Assembly: GCA_023419535.1 (NCBI GenBank)
Contig: JAEZXX010000081.1
Location: forward strand, 62,001 to 126,000
Direction: 5' to 3'
From: Pseudomonadota bacterium
GTDB lineage: Bacteria; Pseudomonadota; Alphaproteobacteria; Rhizobiales; Rhizobiaceae
Length of the DNA: 64,000 nt
Shown here: piece by piece, positions 43,115-51,788 of the stretch
Numbering within the stretch: position 1 is the stretch's first letter
How the letters are laid out: each line of letters begins with the position of its first letter
Program-made: the position numbers and the translations under genes
The notes under the pieces: generated by a model
What the model was told of the DNA's origin: nothing
The model's database searches: none
What the model saw: the letters and a program-made list of their open reading frames with translations, nothing else

Positions 43115-43914
43115 GCCCGCTCCTCCAGTGCGTCCTGCTTGCGCGCCGCGCGGCGCGAGACGGAGTTGTCGCTCGCGCCGGTGATGGCGGCGACGAGCTC
43201 CTGATGGGTGGAATCGGCGGTGAAGACGCCGTTGTTGCGCCCGAGCCGAAGGACGACGATGCGGTCGGCCACGGCGCGCACGTCCTCCATGTTGTGGGAG
43301 ATCAGGATGACGCCGTGGCCGCGGTCGCGCACGCGCTCGATGAGGTTCAGGACCTCCGCCGTCTGGGCGACGCCGAGCGCTGCGGTCGGCTCGTCGAGCA
43401 TGATGATCTTGGGATCGAGCAGCAGAGAGCGGGCGATCGCGACCGTCTGGCGCTGACCGCCCGACAGGGACGCGATCGGCTCGCGCACGGAGGGGATGCG
43501 CGCGGCCAGCTCCTGCAGCAGCTGCCAGGCGCGGACCTCCATCTGCACCTCGTCCATGCGCCAGGGCGAGACCTCGTGGCCGAGGAAGAGATTGGCGACG
43601 ACGTCGAGGTTCTCGCAAAGCGCCAGGTCTTGGAAGACCGTGGCGATGCCCAGCTCCAGCGCCTTGGCCGGGCTGTCGAGCGCCACGGGTCTGCCGAGGA
43701 ATTCGAGCGTGCCCGAGGTCGGCTGGTGCACGCCCGCGAGCACCTTCACCAAGGTCGACTTGCCGGCGCCGTTGTCGCCGACGAGCGCCACGACCTCGCC
43801 CGCATGGATGTCGAGCTCGATGTCGGCGAGGGCCGTCACGGCGCCGAACTGCTTGGAGACGTTCCTGAGGCGAAGGAGCAGTTCGCCCTTCGCCGGCATG
43901 CCTGCGCTGGTCAT
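43111..43914 (-). CDS. Sugar/polyol ABC transporter ATP-binding protein (single domain)
   Basis: A 267-residue ATPase with Walker A GDNGAGKST, signature LSGGQRQTVAIARSLL, Walker B IIMLDEPTAALG and switch region ILISHNME. Unlike RbsA it has only one ABC domain, as in FrcA-type importers, so a homodimer is expected. Its stop overlaps the permease start by 4 bp. Confidence 0.92.
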   Translation of the reverse strand: MTSAGMPAKGELLLRLRNVSKQFGAVTALADIELDIHAGEVVALVGDNGAGKSTLVKVLAGVHQPTSGTLEFLGRPVALDSPAKALELGIATVFQDLALCENLDVVANLFLGHEVSPWRMDEVQMEVRAWQLLQELAARIPSVREPIASLSGGQRQTVAIARSLLLDPKIIMLDEPTAALGVAQTAEVLNLIERVRDRGHGVILISHNMEDVRAVADRIVVLRLGRNNGVFTADSTHQELVAAITGASDNSVSRRAARKQDALEERA

Positions 43915-43978
43915 GTCGCTTCCTCCCTCGACGATGGGAACGGGGCGGGCGGACCGGTCCGCGCCGCCCCGCCGGGCC

Positions 43979-45037
43979 TCAGTTGGTGATGCCGAGCTCC
44001 TGGCAGCCGGCCGCGTATTCGCCGGTGCAGACCTCGTCCGGCGTCTGGATGCCGGCGTCGAAGATCAGCTCCTTGATGTTCTCGCGCGTCACGACGTCGG
44101 GCGTGAAGAGCTGCGAGGGCGTGTCGTAGAGCGTGGTCTCGGCGGTCGGCGTCTCGCCGCGCAGGAAGCTCGCGGCGACCTCCGCCGCGGCCTTGGCGAC
44201 GATCTCGGAGGGCTTGGAGATCGTGTTGTACTGGTCGCCGGCGATGATGAGCTGGAGCGCGGCGATGGTCGCGTCGTTGCCGGTCACCGGCGGCAGCGGA
44301 TCGACACCGGCCGAGACGAGGGCCGCGATCGCACCGCCCGCGGTGCCGTCGTTGGCCGCCACGATGCCGGTGATCTGGTCGCCGAAGCGGGTGATCTGGC
44401 CGGCCGTCCATTCCTGCGCGCGCGGCGGCGCCCATTCCGGCGTGTCGAACTCGGCGAGCTTCTCGTAGGGGCTTTCCTCGATGGCGCGCGAGATGCCGTC
44501 GGCGATGAGGCCGGCGGCCGCGTCGGTGGGAGAGCCGTTGATCTGGAGGACGCCCGCGCCCTCCTCGACGCCCGTCGCCTGCAGGTGCTCGGTCAGCGAC
44601 TGGGCGATGGCGTAGCCGATACCCTCGTTGTCGAAGGAGACGTAGTAGTCGGCCGGGGTGTCGGGGATCGGGCGGTCATAGGCGATGACCTTCACGTCCT
44701 GCGAATGGGCGATCTCGACGAGGGCGGCGGCCGCCGCCGAATCGACCGGGTCGAGGACGATGATCGTCGCCCCTTGCGCGATCGCCGAGTTGAACTGCTG
44801 CTGCTGCAGCGCGATGTCGGCATTGGCGTTCTGGTAGATGAGCGTGCAGTCGGCGCACAGCTCCTGCATGGCCGACTGGAAGCCCGGCCAGTCGTGCTCC
44901 TCGTAGCGGGTCGAGGCCTGGTCCGGCATCAGGAAGGCGATGGTGGTCGCCTCCTGCGCGAGGGCCGGCGCCGCCCCGGTCAGCGCGAGCGCGGCGGCGA
45001 TCGCCGTGCCGGCCGCGAGGGTCATCTTGTTCGACAT
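43979..45037 (-). CDS. Sugar/polyol-binding periplasmic protein (probable ribitol-binding)
   Basis: A 352-residue exported protein of the XylF/ribose-binding family. The signal MTLAAGTAIAAALALTGAAPALAQ is followed by TTIAFLMPDQASTRYEEHDWPGFQSAM, GATIIVLDPVDSAAAAALVEIA and VKVIAYDRPI. Four cysteines near residues 62-65 and the C-terminus (ELCADC, EVCTGEYAAGCQ) could form disulfides. GGAGGAGAG precedes the ATG. It is first in the ribitol operon, downstream of a 52-bp palindrome. Confidence 0.9.
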   Translation of the reverse strand: MSNKMTLAAGTAIAAALALTGAAPALAQEATTIAFLMPDQASTRYEEHDWPGFQSAMQELCADCTLIYQNANADIALQQQQFNSAIAQGATIIVLDPVDSAAAAALVEIAHSQDVKVIAYDRPIPDTPADYYVSFDNEGIGYAIAQSLTEHLQATGVEEGAGVLQINGSPTDAAAGLIADGISRAIEESPYEKLAEFDTPEWAPPRAQEWTAGQITRFGDQITGIVAANDGTAGGAIAALVSAGVDPLPPVTGNDATIAALQLIIAGDQYNTISKPSEIVAKAAAEVAASFLRGETPTAETTLYDTPSQLFTPDVVTRENIKELIFDAGIQTPDEVCTGEYAAGCQELGITN

Positions 45038-45176
45038 GATTGCTCTCCTCCGTCGTCGGCCGTGCCCTTGGGCTTCGGCCTGTCCGCGTGATCCGTCGGC
45101 GTCGGAAGGATGTCGGTCGGGCCCGCGCTCAAGGCGTCGTGGCCACGCTCTCTCCCTGCCTCCCGATACACCGTCC

Positions 45177-45228
45177 CAACGATGCACCATCGGTTGAGCG
45201 CAGTTGCTCAATCGATGGTGCATCGTTG
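45177..45228. promoter_or_regulatory. 52-bp nested palindrome between the ribitol operon and its LacI regulator
   Basis: 23-nt arms (45177-45199 and 45206-45228) pair with one mismatch around a 6-nt centre. Each arm holds its own palindrome, CGATG-CAC-CATCG and CGATG-GTG-CATCG, and the core is TTGAGC-N6-GCTCAA. It therefore looks like two outer sites plus a central one. It lies 54 bp before the lacI-family ATG and 140 bp before the divergent binding-protein ATG. Confidence 0.75.
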
Positions 45229-45281
45229 TCAGCCTTCCGCTTTGGTGTCAAGCTCCGCGCGCTGAGGAGGATTCGGCGACC

Positions 45282-46304
45282 ATGCCAGACGAACGACCGG
45301 AGCCGTCCCGGCGGACCACGATCTACGACATCGCCAAGCTCGCGGAGACCTCGCCGAGCGCGGTCAGCTCCGTGCTCAACGGAACCTGGCGCAAGCGGCG
45401 CATCAGCCAACGCCTCGCCGATCACGTCAGTGCGATCGCCGAGCGCGAAGGCTACACCGCGCATGCGCAGGCGAGCCTTCTTCGGCGGTCGAGTTCGAAC
45501 GTCATCGGCATGATCGTCCCGAAATACGACAACCGCTACTTCGCCGCGATCGCCGAGCGTTTCGAGGCCATGGCGCGGGCGAGGGGCCTGTTCCCCGTCG
45601 TGACCTGCACCCAGCGCGAACCGGAGCTGGAGGTGGAGGCCGCCAAGGAGCTGATCTCCTTCCGCGCCGAGACGCTGATCTCGACCGGCGCGACCGATCC
45701 GGACCGCATCTCGGCGCTGTGCGCGGCCGCGGGCGTGCGCTCGATCAATCTCGACCTGCCGGGAACGAAGGCGCCCTCGGTCATCTCCGACAATTACGAA
45801 GGCGCGCGCACCCTCGTGGAGATCGTGCTGCGGCGCTGCCGCTCCGAACTCGGGCTTGCCGGGCCGCTGCATTTCGTCGGCGGCCGGCGCAACGATCACA
45901 ACACGCGGGCGCGCCTCGAAGGGTTCCTGGACGCCCACCGGGACGAGGGGCTCAGCGTCCCGCCGGAGAATCTGCTCCTTCCGGGCTATTCCGGCGTCAA
46001 GACCGAGCAGTCGCTGCGCGCGCTCGCCCGGGGCGAGCCGATCGGGCTGTTCGTCAATTCCACGATCGCCCTCGACGGCGTCGTGAACTGGCTGGCCGAC
46101 ATCGGTCCGCGGGATGCGGCGCGCGTGCGCTACGGCTGCTTCGACTTCGACCCCTTCGCCTTCCGGCTTCCGGGGTCGGTGGCGATGGTGCAGCAGGATT
46201 CCTCGGCCATGCTCGACCGGGTGTTCGAGCTTCACGACGCGCCCGAGATGGATCGCGGGACGATCCGCATCCCCTGCATCCTGCGGGTCGCCGAAAGGGT
46301 CTGA
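45282..46304 (+). CDS. LacI-family transcriptional regulator of the ribitol operon
   Basis: A 340-residue LacI-type protein. The helix-turn-helix TTIYDIAKLAETSPSAVSSVLNG (residues ~13-35) is followed by NGTWRKRRISQRLADHV and a sugar-binding effector domain (VIGMIVPKYDNRYFAAIAERFEAMA). The extra basic TWRKRR after the recognition helix is seen in a rhizobial LacI subgroup. The ATG at 45282 has GAGGAGG upstream at slightly long spacing. It is divergent from the ribitol operon across a large palindrome, so repression relieved by ribitol or ribulose is the simplest model. Confidence 0.9.
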   Translation: MPDERPEPSRRTTIYDIAKLAETSPSAVSSVLNGTWRKRRISQRLADHVSAIAEREGYTAHAQASLLRRSSSNVIGMIVPKYDNRYFAAIAERFEAMARARGLFPVVTCTQREPELEVEAAKELISFRAETLISTGATDPDRISALCAAAGVRSINLDLPGTKAPSVISDNYEGARTLVEIVLRRCRSELGLAGPLHFVGGRRNDHNTRARLEGFLDAHRDEGLSVPPENLLLPGYSGVKTEQSLRALARGEPIGLFVNSTIALDGVVNWLADIGPRDAARVRYGCFDFDPFAFRLPGSVAMVQQDSSAMLDRVFELHDAPEMDRGTIRIPCILRVAERV

Positions 46305-46393
46305 AGGACGAAGCCGGCGGCGACCCCGGCCGCGATGCGATCTGTCGCAGGAGGCGGGGGCGACGTGCGGCCCGGACGCATTATCTTCCGTAC

Positions 46394-46756
46394 ATGGCTG
46401 AACTGACGGTCTGGTACGATGGGGCCTGTCCCCTGTGTCGACGGGAGATCGCGCTGATGCGCCGGCTCGACCGTCGCGGCGCGATCCGCTTCGTCGACGT
46501 CGACGACGCGGATGGATCGGCCTGTCCGCTCGACCGGGGCGAACTGCTCGCGCGCTTCCATGCGGCCGAGAAGGGGCGCCTCCTCAGCGGCGCGGCGGCC
46601 TTCGCTGCCATGTGGCGTGCGATCCCGCTCCTGCGTCCGCTCGGGCTCGTGTTCCGTGGGCGGCTCGCGCTCGCTGTTCTGGAGCGCCTCTACCGCGCCT
46701 TCCTCAGGGCGCGTCCCGCGATGCAGTCCCTCGCCGTCCGCCTGGAGTGCTCATGA
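46394..46756 (+). CDS. DUF393 (DCC1-like) thiol-disulfide oxidoreductase family protein
   Basis: A 120-residue protein with the signature YDGACPLCRREI; the CPLC redox motif is at residues 12-15. DUF393 proteins have a thioredoxin-like fold and a predicted redox role. The ATG at 46394 begins the conserved domain directly. It overlaps the DUF427 gene by 4 bp, so the two are made together. Confidence 0.88.
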   Translation: MAELTVWYDGACPLCRREIALMRRLDRRGAIRFVDVDDADGSACPLDRGELLARFHAAEKGRLLSGAAAFAAMWRAIPLLRPLGLVFRGRLALAVLERLYRAFLRARPAMQSLAVRLECS

Positions 46757-47250
46757 GACCGAAGCCCGAACCCGCCGCTCCCGACCAGGAGAGCGTCTGG
46801 TCGTTCCCCCGGCCGGCCGTCGCCGAAGCCACCGCCGCCCGCATCGTCATCGAGCACCGCGGCCGGCGGATCGCCGACAGCCGACGGACGATCCGAACGC
46901 TCGAGACCAGCCATCCCCCGAGCTACTACATCCCGGTCGAGGACATCGCGCCGGGCGTGCTGCGCTGTGCGGCAGGCAGCTCCTCCTTCTGCGAGTGGAA
47001 GGGCGCGGCGGTCTACTGGGACGTGCTCGTCGGAGGAACGGTGCTGGAGGGGGTCGGCTGGAGCTATCCCTCGCCGACGCCTGCCTTCCTCGCCCTCAAG
47101 GACCACGTCGCGTTCTACGCCGGGCCGTTCGACCGCTGCCTCGTCGACGGGCAGGAGGTCACGCCGCAGGCCGGTCCGTTCTACGGCGGCTGGATCACCG
47201 ATCGGTTCGCCGGACCGTTCAAGGGCGGTCCGGGCAGTGCCGGATGGTGA
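46753..47250 (+). CDS. DUF427 domain-containing protein
   Basis: A 165-residue protein with the DUF427 core (RIVIEHRGRRIADSRRTIRTLETSHPPSYYIPVEDI, then SFCEWKGAAVYWDV and YAGPFDRCLVDGQEVTPQ). The function of the family is unknown; the fold is a compact beta structure. It is middle gene of the DUF393-DUF427-ABC1 run, 4 nt before the kinase ATG. A C-terminal glycine-rich tail is present. Confidence 0.9.
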   Translation: MRPKPEPAAPDQESVWSFPRPAVAEATAARIVIEHRGRRIADSRRTIRTLETSHPPSYYIPVEDIAPGVLRCAAGSSSFCEWKGAAVYWDVLVGGTVLEGVGWSYPSPTPAFLALKDHVAFYAGPFDRCLVDGQEVTPQAGPFYGGWITDRFAGPFKGGPGSAGW

Positions 47251-47254
47251 GCCG

Positions 47255-48595
47255 ATGAGCCGCTTCGACGACGACAGGCGCACCCGCCGCGTGCCGAGCG
47301 GGCGGCTGTCGCGGCTCGGCCAGTTCGGGCGGCTGGCCGGCGGGCTCGCCGGCGGCATGCTCGCCGAGGGCGCGCGGCGCCTGGCGGACGGGCAGCGCCC
47401 GAAGATGCAGGACATGCTCCTGACGCCCGGCAATCTCCTGCGCGTCGCCGACCGCCTGTCGCATCTGCGCGGCGCGGCGATGAAGCTCGGGCAAATGATC
47501 TCCCTCGACGCGGGCGACGCTCTGCCGGCCGAGCTCTCGGAAATCATGGCGCGGCTGCGCGCCGACGCCGATCCCATGCCGCCCCCCCAGCTCGAACGCG
47601 TGCTCGCCGCCGAATGGGGACGCGAATGGCGCGTGCGGTTCGAACGGTTCGAGGACCGGCCGATCGCCGCCGCGTCCATCGGGCAGGTCCATCGCGCGGT
47701 CGCGGGCGACGGGCGGGAACTGGCGATCAAGGTCCAGTATCCGGGCGTTCGCGGCAGCATCGACGCCGACGTCGACAACGTCGCGACGCTGCTGCGCGTC
47801 TCCGGGCTCCTGCCGCCGGACCTCGACATCGCGCCGCTGCTCGCCGAGGCCAAGGCGCAGCTGCACGAGGAGACCGACTACCCGCGGGAAGGGGCCGAGA
47901 TGGAGGCCTACGGACGTCGTCTGTCCGGAAACGACGCGTTCCTCGTGCCCTCGCTCGCGCCCGACTTCACGACCGCCAACGTCCTCGCCATGTCCTATGC
48001 CGAGGGCTTGCCGATCGAGGAGATGGCGGGCGCGTCGCAGAGCGAGCGCGACCGCATCGCCGGCCTTCTGATCGATCTGGTGCTGGACGAGCTCTTCCGG
48101 TTCGGCGTCATGCAGACCGATCCGAACTTCGCGAACTTCCGGTACCAGCCCTCCACCGGGCGGATCGTGCTTCTCGACTTCGGGGCGACGCGTCCGGTCT
48201 CGGAAAAGACGGCGCAGGCCTATCGCACGCTGCTTTCCGCCGGCCTCTCCGGAGATCGCGCGGCGGTGATGGAGGCGGCCGTCGCCGCGGGCTTCGTGGG
48301 CGAGGCGGCGGTGCGGCGGCACGGGCCGCTGATCGAGCGCATGGTCGACGTCATCGTCGCCGAGACCTCGCGCGAGGGACCGTTCAACTTCGCCGACCGG
48401 CGGTTCCTGCAGATCGTGCGCGAGCAGGCCGCGTCCGTCGCCAGCGACCGCGCCGCCTGGCACGTCCCGCCGACCGACACGCTCTTCGTCCAGCGCAAGA
48501 TCAGCGGCATGGCCCTCCTGGCGGCACGGCTGCGCGCTCGGGTCGACGTCCGCGAGAAGGTCCTGGCGCAGATCGGCGCGCAGCCGGCCGGCTGA
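47255..48595 (+). CDS. ABC1/UbiB-family atypical protein kinase
   Basis: A 446-residue UbiB-type kinase-like ATPase. The KxGQ motif is MKLGQ (residues 77-80 for KLGQ), followed by ASIGQVHRAV, LAIKVQYPGV with the ATP-binding lysine, QTDPNFANFRY (usual HxDPHPGN changed to TDPNFAN) and VLLDFGATR as the DFG motif. UbiB relatives support ubiquinone biosynthesis or lipid handling. No C-terminal membrane helices are obvious, so it is probably a soluble relative rather than UbiB itself. Confidence 0.88.
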   Translation: MSRFDDDRRTRRVPSGRLSRLGQFGRLAGGLAGGMLAEGARRLADGQRPKMQDMLLTPGNLLRVADRLSHLRGAAMKLGQMISLDAGDALPAELSEIMARLRADADPMPPPQLERVLAAEWGREWRVRFERFEDRPIAAASIGQVHRAVAGDGRELAIKVQYPGVRGSIDADVDNVATLLRVSGLLPPDLDIAPLLAEAKAQLHEETDYPREGAEMEAYGRRLSGNDAFLVPSLAPDFTTANVLAMSYAEGLPIEEMAGASQSERDRIAGLLIDLVLDELFRFGVMQTDPNFANFRYQPSTGRIVLLDFGATRPVSEKTAQAYRTLLSAGLSGDRAAVMEAAVAAGFVGEAAVRRHGPLIERMVDVIVAETSREGPFNFADRRFLQIVREQAASVASDRAAWHVPPTDTLFVQRKISGMALLAARLRARVDVREKVLAQIGAQPAG

Positions 48596-48714
48596 GACCG
48601 GCGCCACGAACCGCCGTTGCGGCCCTGAAGGGTGCGCCGACCGTCGCCAATCCGACATCCCGCCTGCTATAGGCTGTTCCCGCCCGGCACGGGGCGCAAG
48701 GACGGGAAGACGCC

Positions 48715-49893
48715 ATGTCGGATCGATATCGCGGGGCGGCGTTCGCGGCGAGCGCGCTGGCGCTTCTGACGGCGGGGGCGCAGGCCGAGACGGTGAAGGT
48801 CGGGGTGATCGGGCCTCTGTCCGGCCCGAATGCCCTCTACGGGCAGAACTTCCGGTGGGGACTGGAGGCCTTCGTCGAGGCGAACGGGGCGACGCGCGAG
48901 GGGCACGAGATCGAGTTCGTCTATCGCGACCTGCCGAGCGTCGATCCCGCCCGTGCCCGTTCGCTCGCCCAGGAGCTCATCGTCTCGGACGGGGTCCGCT
49001 ATCTGACGGGAATCTACTTCACGCCGAACGCGCTCGCCATCGCGCCGCTGCTGGAAGAGGCGGACGTGCCGCTCGTCGTCCTGAACGCGGCCACCTCCTC
49101 GATCACGCAGGCGAGCCCGCTCGTCGTTCGCACCTCCTTCACCATGTGGCAGAACACGGTGCCGGCGGCGAAGGTCGCGGCCGAGCAGGGAAGCCGGCGG
49201 GCGATCGTCGTCGTCAGCGATTACGGTCCGGGCGTGGACGCCGAGACGGCCTTCCGCGCCACCTTCGAGGCGGCCGGCGGCGAGGTCGTCGAGGCGGTGC
49301 GCATTCCGCTGTCGACGACCGACTTCAACCCGGTCGCCCTGCGGATCCGAGAATCGGGCGCCGACCTCGCCTTCGTCTTCTTCCCGTCGGGCGCTCCGAC
49401 GCTCGGCTTCATGCGCGCCTATGTCGGCAACGGCCTGCGGGAGGGCGGCGTCGACCTGATCTCGACCGGCGACCTCCTGCCCGAGCCGGACCTGCCGGCC
49501 TTCGGCGACACCGCGCTCGGCCTGCGCTCGACCTATCACTACGCGCTCGCCCATGCCTCGCCGGAGAACGCCGCGTTCGTCGAGGCGCTCGAAGCCGTGG
49601 GCGCCTCGCGGGACCGCGTCGCGATGTCGGCGGTCGCCGCCTTCGACGGCGCGCGGCTGATCTACGAGATGATCGACGCGACCGACGCCGGGCAGGACGC
49701 CGCCGCCGCCGTCGAGGCCGTGAAGGGCCTTTCGTGGGAGAGCCCGCGCGGGCCGGTCAGCATCGATCCGCAGACGCGCCACATCACCCAGACCGTGTAT
49801 CTGCGCGAGGTCGTGAGGCAAGACGGGCGCTACGAGCACCGGGAGATCCGGAGTTTTCCCGCGCAGCCCGACTGGGGCCTCGCGCGGCCCTGA
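48715..49893 (+). CDS. Branched-chain-type ABC transporter substrate-binding protein (orphan)
   Basis: A 392-residue LivK/Peripla_BP_6-type protein. The signal (AAFAASALALLTAGAQA) is followed by TVKVGVIGPLSGPNALYGQNFRWGLEAF, LIVSDGVRYLTGIYFTPNALAIAPLLEEADVPLVVLNAATSS and RRAIVVVSDYGPGVDAETAF. Such proteins bind branched-chain amino acids, amides or aromatic acids. No permease or ATPase genes lie beside it, so it must use components encoded elsewhere or serve as a sensor. Confidence 0.88.
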   Translation: MSDRYRGAAFAASALALLTAGAQAETVKVGVIGPLSGPNALYGQNFRWGLEAFVEANGATREGHEIEFVYRDLPSVDPARARSLAQELIVSDGVRYLTGIYFTPNALAIAPLLEEADVPLVVLNAATSSITQASPLVVRTSFTMWQNTVPAAKVAAEQGSRRAIVVVSDYGPGVDAETAFRATFEAAGGEVVEAVRIPLSTTDFNPVALRIRESGADLAFVFFPSGAPTLGFMRAYVGNGLREGGVDLISTGDLLPEPDLPAFGDTALGLRSTYHYALAHASPENAAFVEALEAVGASRDRVAMSAVAAFDGARLIYEMIDATDAGQDAAAAVEAVKGLSWESPRGPVSIDPQTRHITQTVYLREVVRQDGRYEHREIRSFPAQPDWGLARP

Positions 49894-50006
49894 CATGGGC
49901 GGCCGGCATCGCCGCTCGGCGGGCTAGGCCCGCCTCGTTCCGGCGAAGGTCCGTCCCGACCGTTTCCGCCGCTCGTCAAAGGCCGGATCCCGCCTAATTG
50001 TCCGGA

Positions 50007-50035
50007 GGATCGGCGGGCCCTTCGCGCGCCGATCC
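50007..50035. other. Hairpin between the orphan binding protein and the MFS gene
   Basis: A perfect 9-bp stem GGATCGGCG/CGCCGATCC with an 11-nt loop lies 114 bp after the binding-protein stop and 73 bp before the MFS start. There is no T-run; it is a possible Rho-assisted terminator or leader structure. Confidence 0.35.
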
Positions 50036-50107
50036 GGCGGCCCTCGAGCCATTCAGGCCCGAAGGGTCGCTCCCGACCGCCCCTCGAAGACCCTTCGCAT
50101 CCCGCCC

Positions 50108-51736
50108 GTGCCCCAGCGCTCCTCGCTCTTCCAGCCGTTCCGCAGCGACGATTTCAGGATCCTCTGGTCGGCGGTCCTGATCTCCAATCTCGGCGGCCTC
50201 ATCCAGGCCGTCGGTGCCGGCTGGATGATGGCGAGCATCGCCGCCTCCGACGACATGGTCGCCCTCGTCCAGACCGCGACGACGCTGCCGATCATGATCT
50301 TCTCGCTGGCCGCGGGCGCGCTCGCCGACAGCTTCGACCGGCGCACGGTCATGCTGGTCGCCCAGTCGCTGATGATGACGGCCTCGGTCGCGCTCGCCGT
50401 CCTGACGTTCCAGGGCTGGATGACGCCGTGGCTGCTCCTGTTCTTCACCTTCCTGATCGGCTGCGGGACGGCGCTGCACAACCCGTCCTGGCAGGCCTCC
50501 ATCGGCGACATCGTGCCCCGCGCGGACATTCCCTCGGCGGTGACGCTGAACAGCATGGCCTTCAACCTGATGCGCAGCATCGGGCCGGCGATCGGCGGCC
50601 TGATCGTCGCCTCGGTCGGAGCGGCCGGCGCCTTCGCGCTGAACGCGGCGAGCTACGTGCCGCTCGTCGCCGCACTGGCCCGCTGGAAGCGCCGGCGCGC
50701 GCCCTCCGCCCTGCCGCGCGAAGGCTTCGGGGTCGCCATGTCGGCGGGCCTGCGCTTCGTCGCCATGTCGCCCAACCTCGTGCGGGTCATCGGCCGCGCC
50801 TTCCTCTTCGGCTTCGGGGCCGTGGCGGTTCTGGCGCTGCTCCCGCTGGTGGCGCGCGACCTCGTGGCGGGGGGCGCGGCGACCTACGGCCTGCTCCTCG
50901 GCAGCTTCGGGCTCGGCGCCATTGCCGGGGCCTTCCTGAACACGCGGCTGCGCGAGCGCTTCACGAGCGAGACGATCGCGCGGGGCGCCTTCCTGGCTTT
51001 CGCGGGCGGGGCGCTGCTCGTGGGCGCGAGCCGCGAGACGTGGCTCACCTGCCTCGCCCTGCTGCCGGCCGGCGCGTCCTGGGTTCTGGCGCTCTCGCTC
51101 TTCAACGTGACGGTGCAGCTGTCGACGCCGCGCTGGGTGGTCGGCCGGGCGCTGTCGATCTACCAGACCGCCACCTTCGGCGGCATGGCGGCGGGCAGCG
51201 GGCTCTGGGGCGTCCTCGCCGAAGCCTACGATCCGACGACGGCGCTGGCGGCCGCGGCGGCCTTCCTCGCCTTCGGCGCCATCGTCGGGTTGCGCTTCGC
51301 GATCCCGCCGCTCGTCGCGCTCGACCTCGATCCTCTCGACCAGTTCCGCGAGCCCGCGCTTCGGCTGGACATCCGCTCGCGCAGCGGGCCCATCATGGTG
51401 ATGGTGGACTACGAGATCGAGCAGCGGGACGTGACGGCCTTCCTGGTGGCGATGGCCGAGCGCCGCCGCGTGCGCATCCGGGACGGCGCGCGCCAGTGGG
51501 CGCTCCTGCGCGACCTGGAGAATCCCGGCATCTGGACCGAGACGTACCACGTGCCGACCTGGGTGGAGTATGTCCGCCACAACACGCGGCGGACCAAGGC
51601 GGACGCAGAGATCAACGAACGGCTGCTGGCGCTGCATCGCGGGCCCGGTCGCCCGCGCGTCCACCGCATGATCGAGCGCCAGACCGTGCCGATGACCGAC
51701 GACATGCCGATCAAGGAGCATCCCGAGGTGCCGTGA
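50108..51736 (+). CDS. MFS transporter, EntS/MFS_3 family, with C-terminal alpha-beta domain
   Basis: A 542-residue protein starting at a GTG. Residues ~10-410 form about 11-12 membrane helices with FRSDDFRILWSAVLISNLG, GALADSFDRRTVMLVAQSLMM (the MFS loop 2-3 motif) and SIGPAIGGLIVASVGAAGAFALNA, typical of the enterobactin-exporter group. Residues ~415-530 are soluble and resemble an antibiotic-monooxygenase-like ferredoxin fold (MVMVDYEIEQRDVTAFLVAMAER, WTETYHVPTWVEYVRHNTRRT), which many MFS_3 proteins carry. The substrate is unknown; efflux is likely. Confidence 0.85.
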   Translation: MPQRSSLFQPFRSDDFRILWSAVLISNLGGLIQAVGAGWMMASIAASDDMVALVQTATTLPIMIFSLAAGALADSFDRRTVMLVAQSLMMTASVALAVLTFQGWMTPWLLLFFTFLIGCGTALHNPSWQASIGDIVPRADIPSAVTLNSMAFNLMRSIGPAIGGLIVASVGAAGAFALNAASYVPLVAALARWKRRRAPSALPREGFGVAMSAGLRFVAMSPNLVRVIGRAFLFGFGAVAVLALLPLVARDLVAGGAATYGLLLGSFGLGAIAGAFLNTRLRERFTSETIARGAFLAFAGGALLVGASRETWLTCLALLPAGASWVLALSLFNVTVQLSTPRWVVGRALSIYQTATFGGMAAGSGLWGVLAEAYDPTTALAAAAAFLAFGAIVGLRFAIPPLVALDLDPLDQFREPALRLDIRSRSGPIMVMVDYEIEQRDVTAFLVAMAERRRVRIRDGARQWALLRDLENPGIWTETYHVPTWVEYVRHNTRRTKADAEINERLLALHRGPGRPRVHRMIERQTVPMTDDMPIKEHPEVP

Positions 51737-51788
51737 GGGCGACCGCCGGGCTGGGTTCCGGCGGGCGCCGGACCGGACGATCCGATAC

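Noticed and set aside
41582..43204. A 540-codon plus-strand frame antisense to the ribitol permease
   Set aside because: Glu/Asp/Arg-rich low-complexity product in the antisense frame of a clear permease gene.
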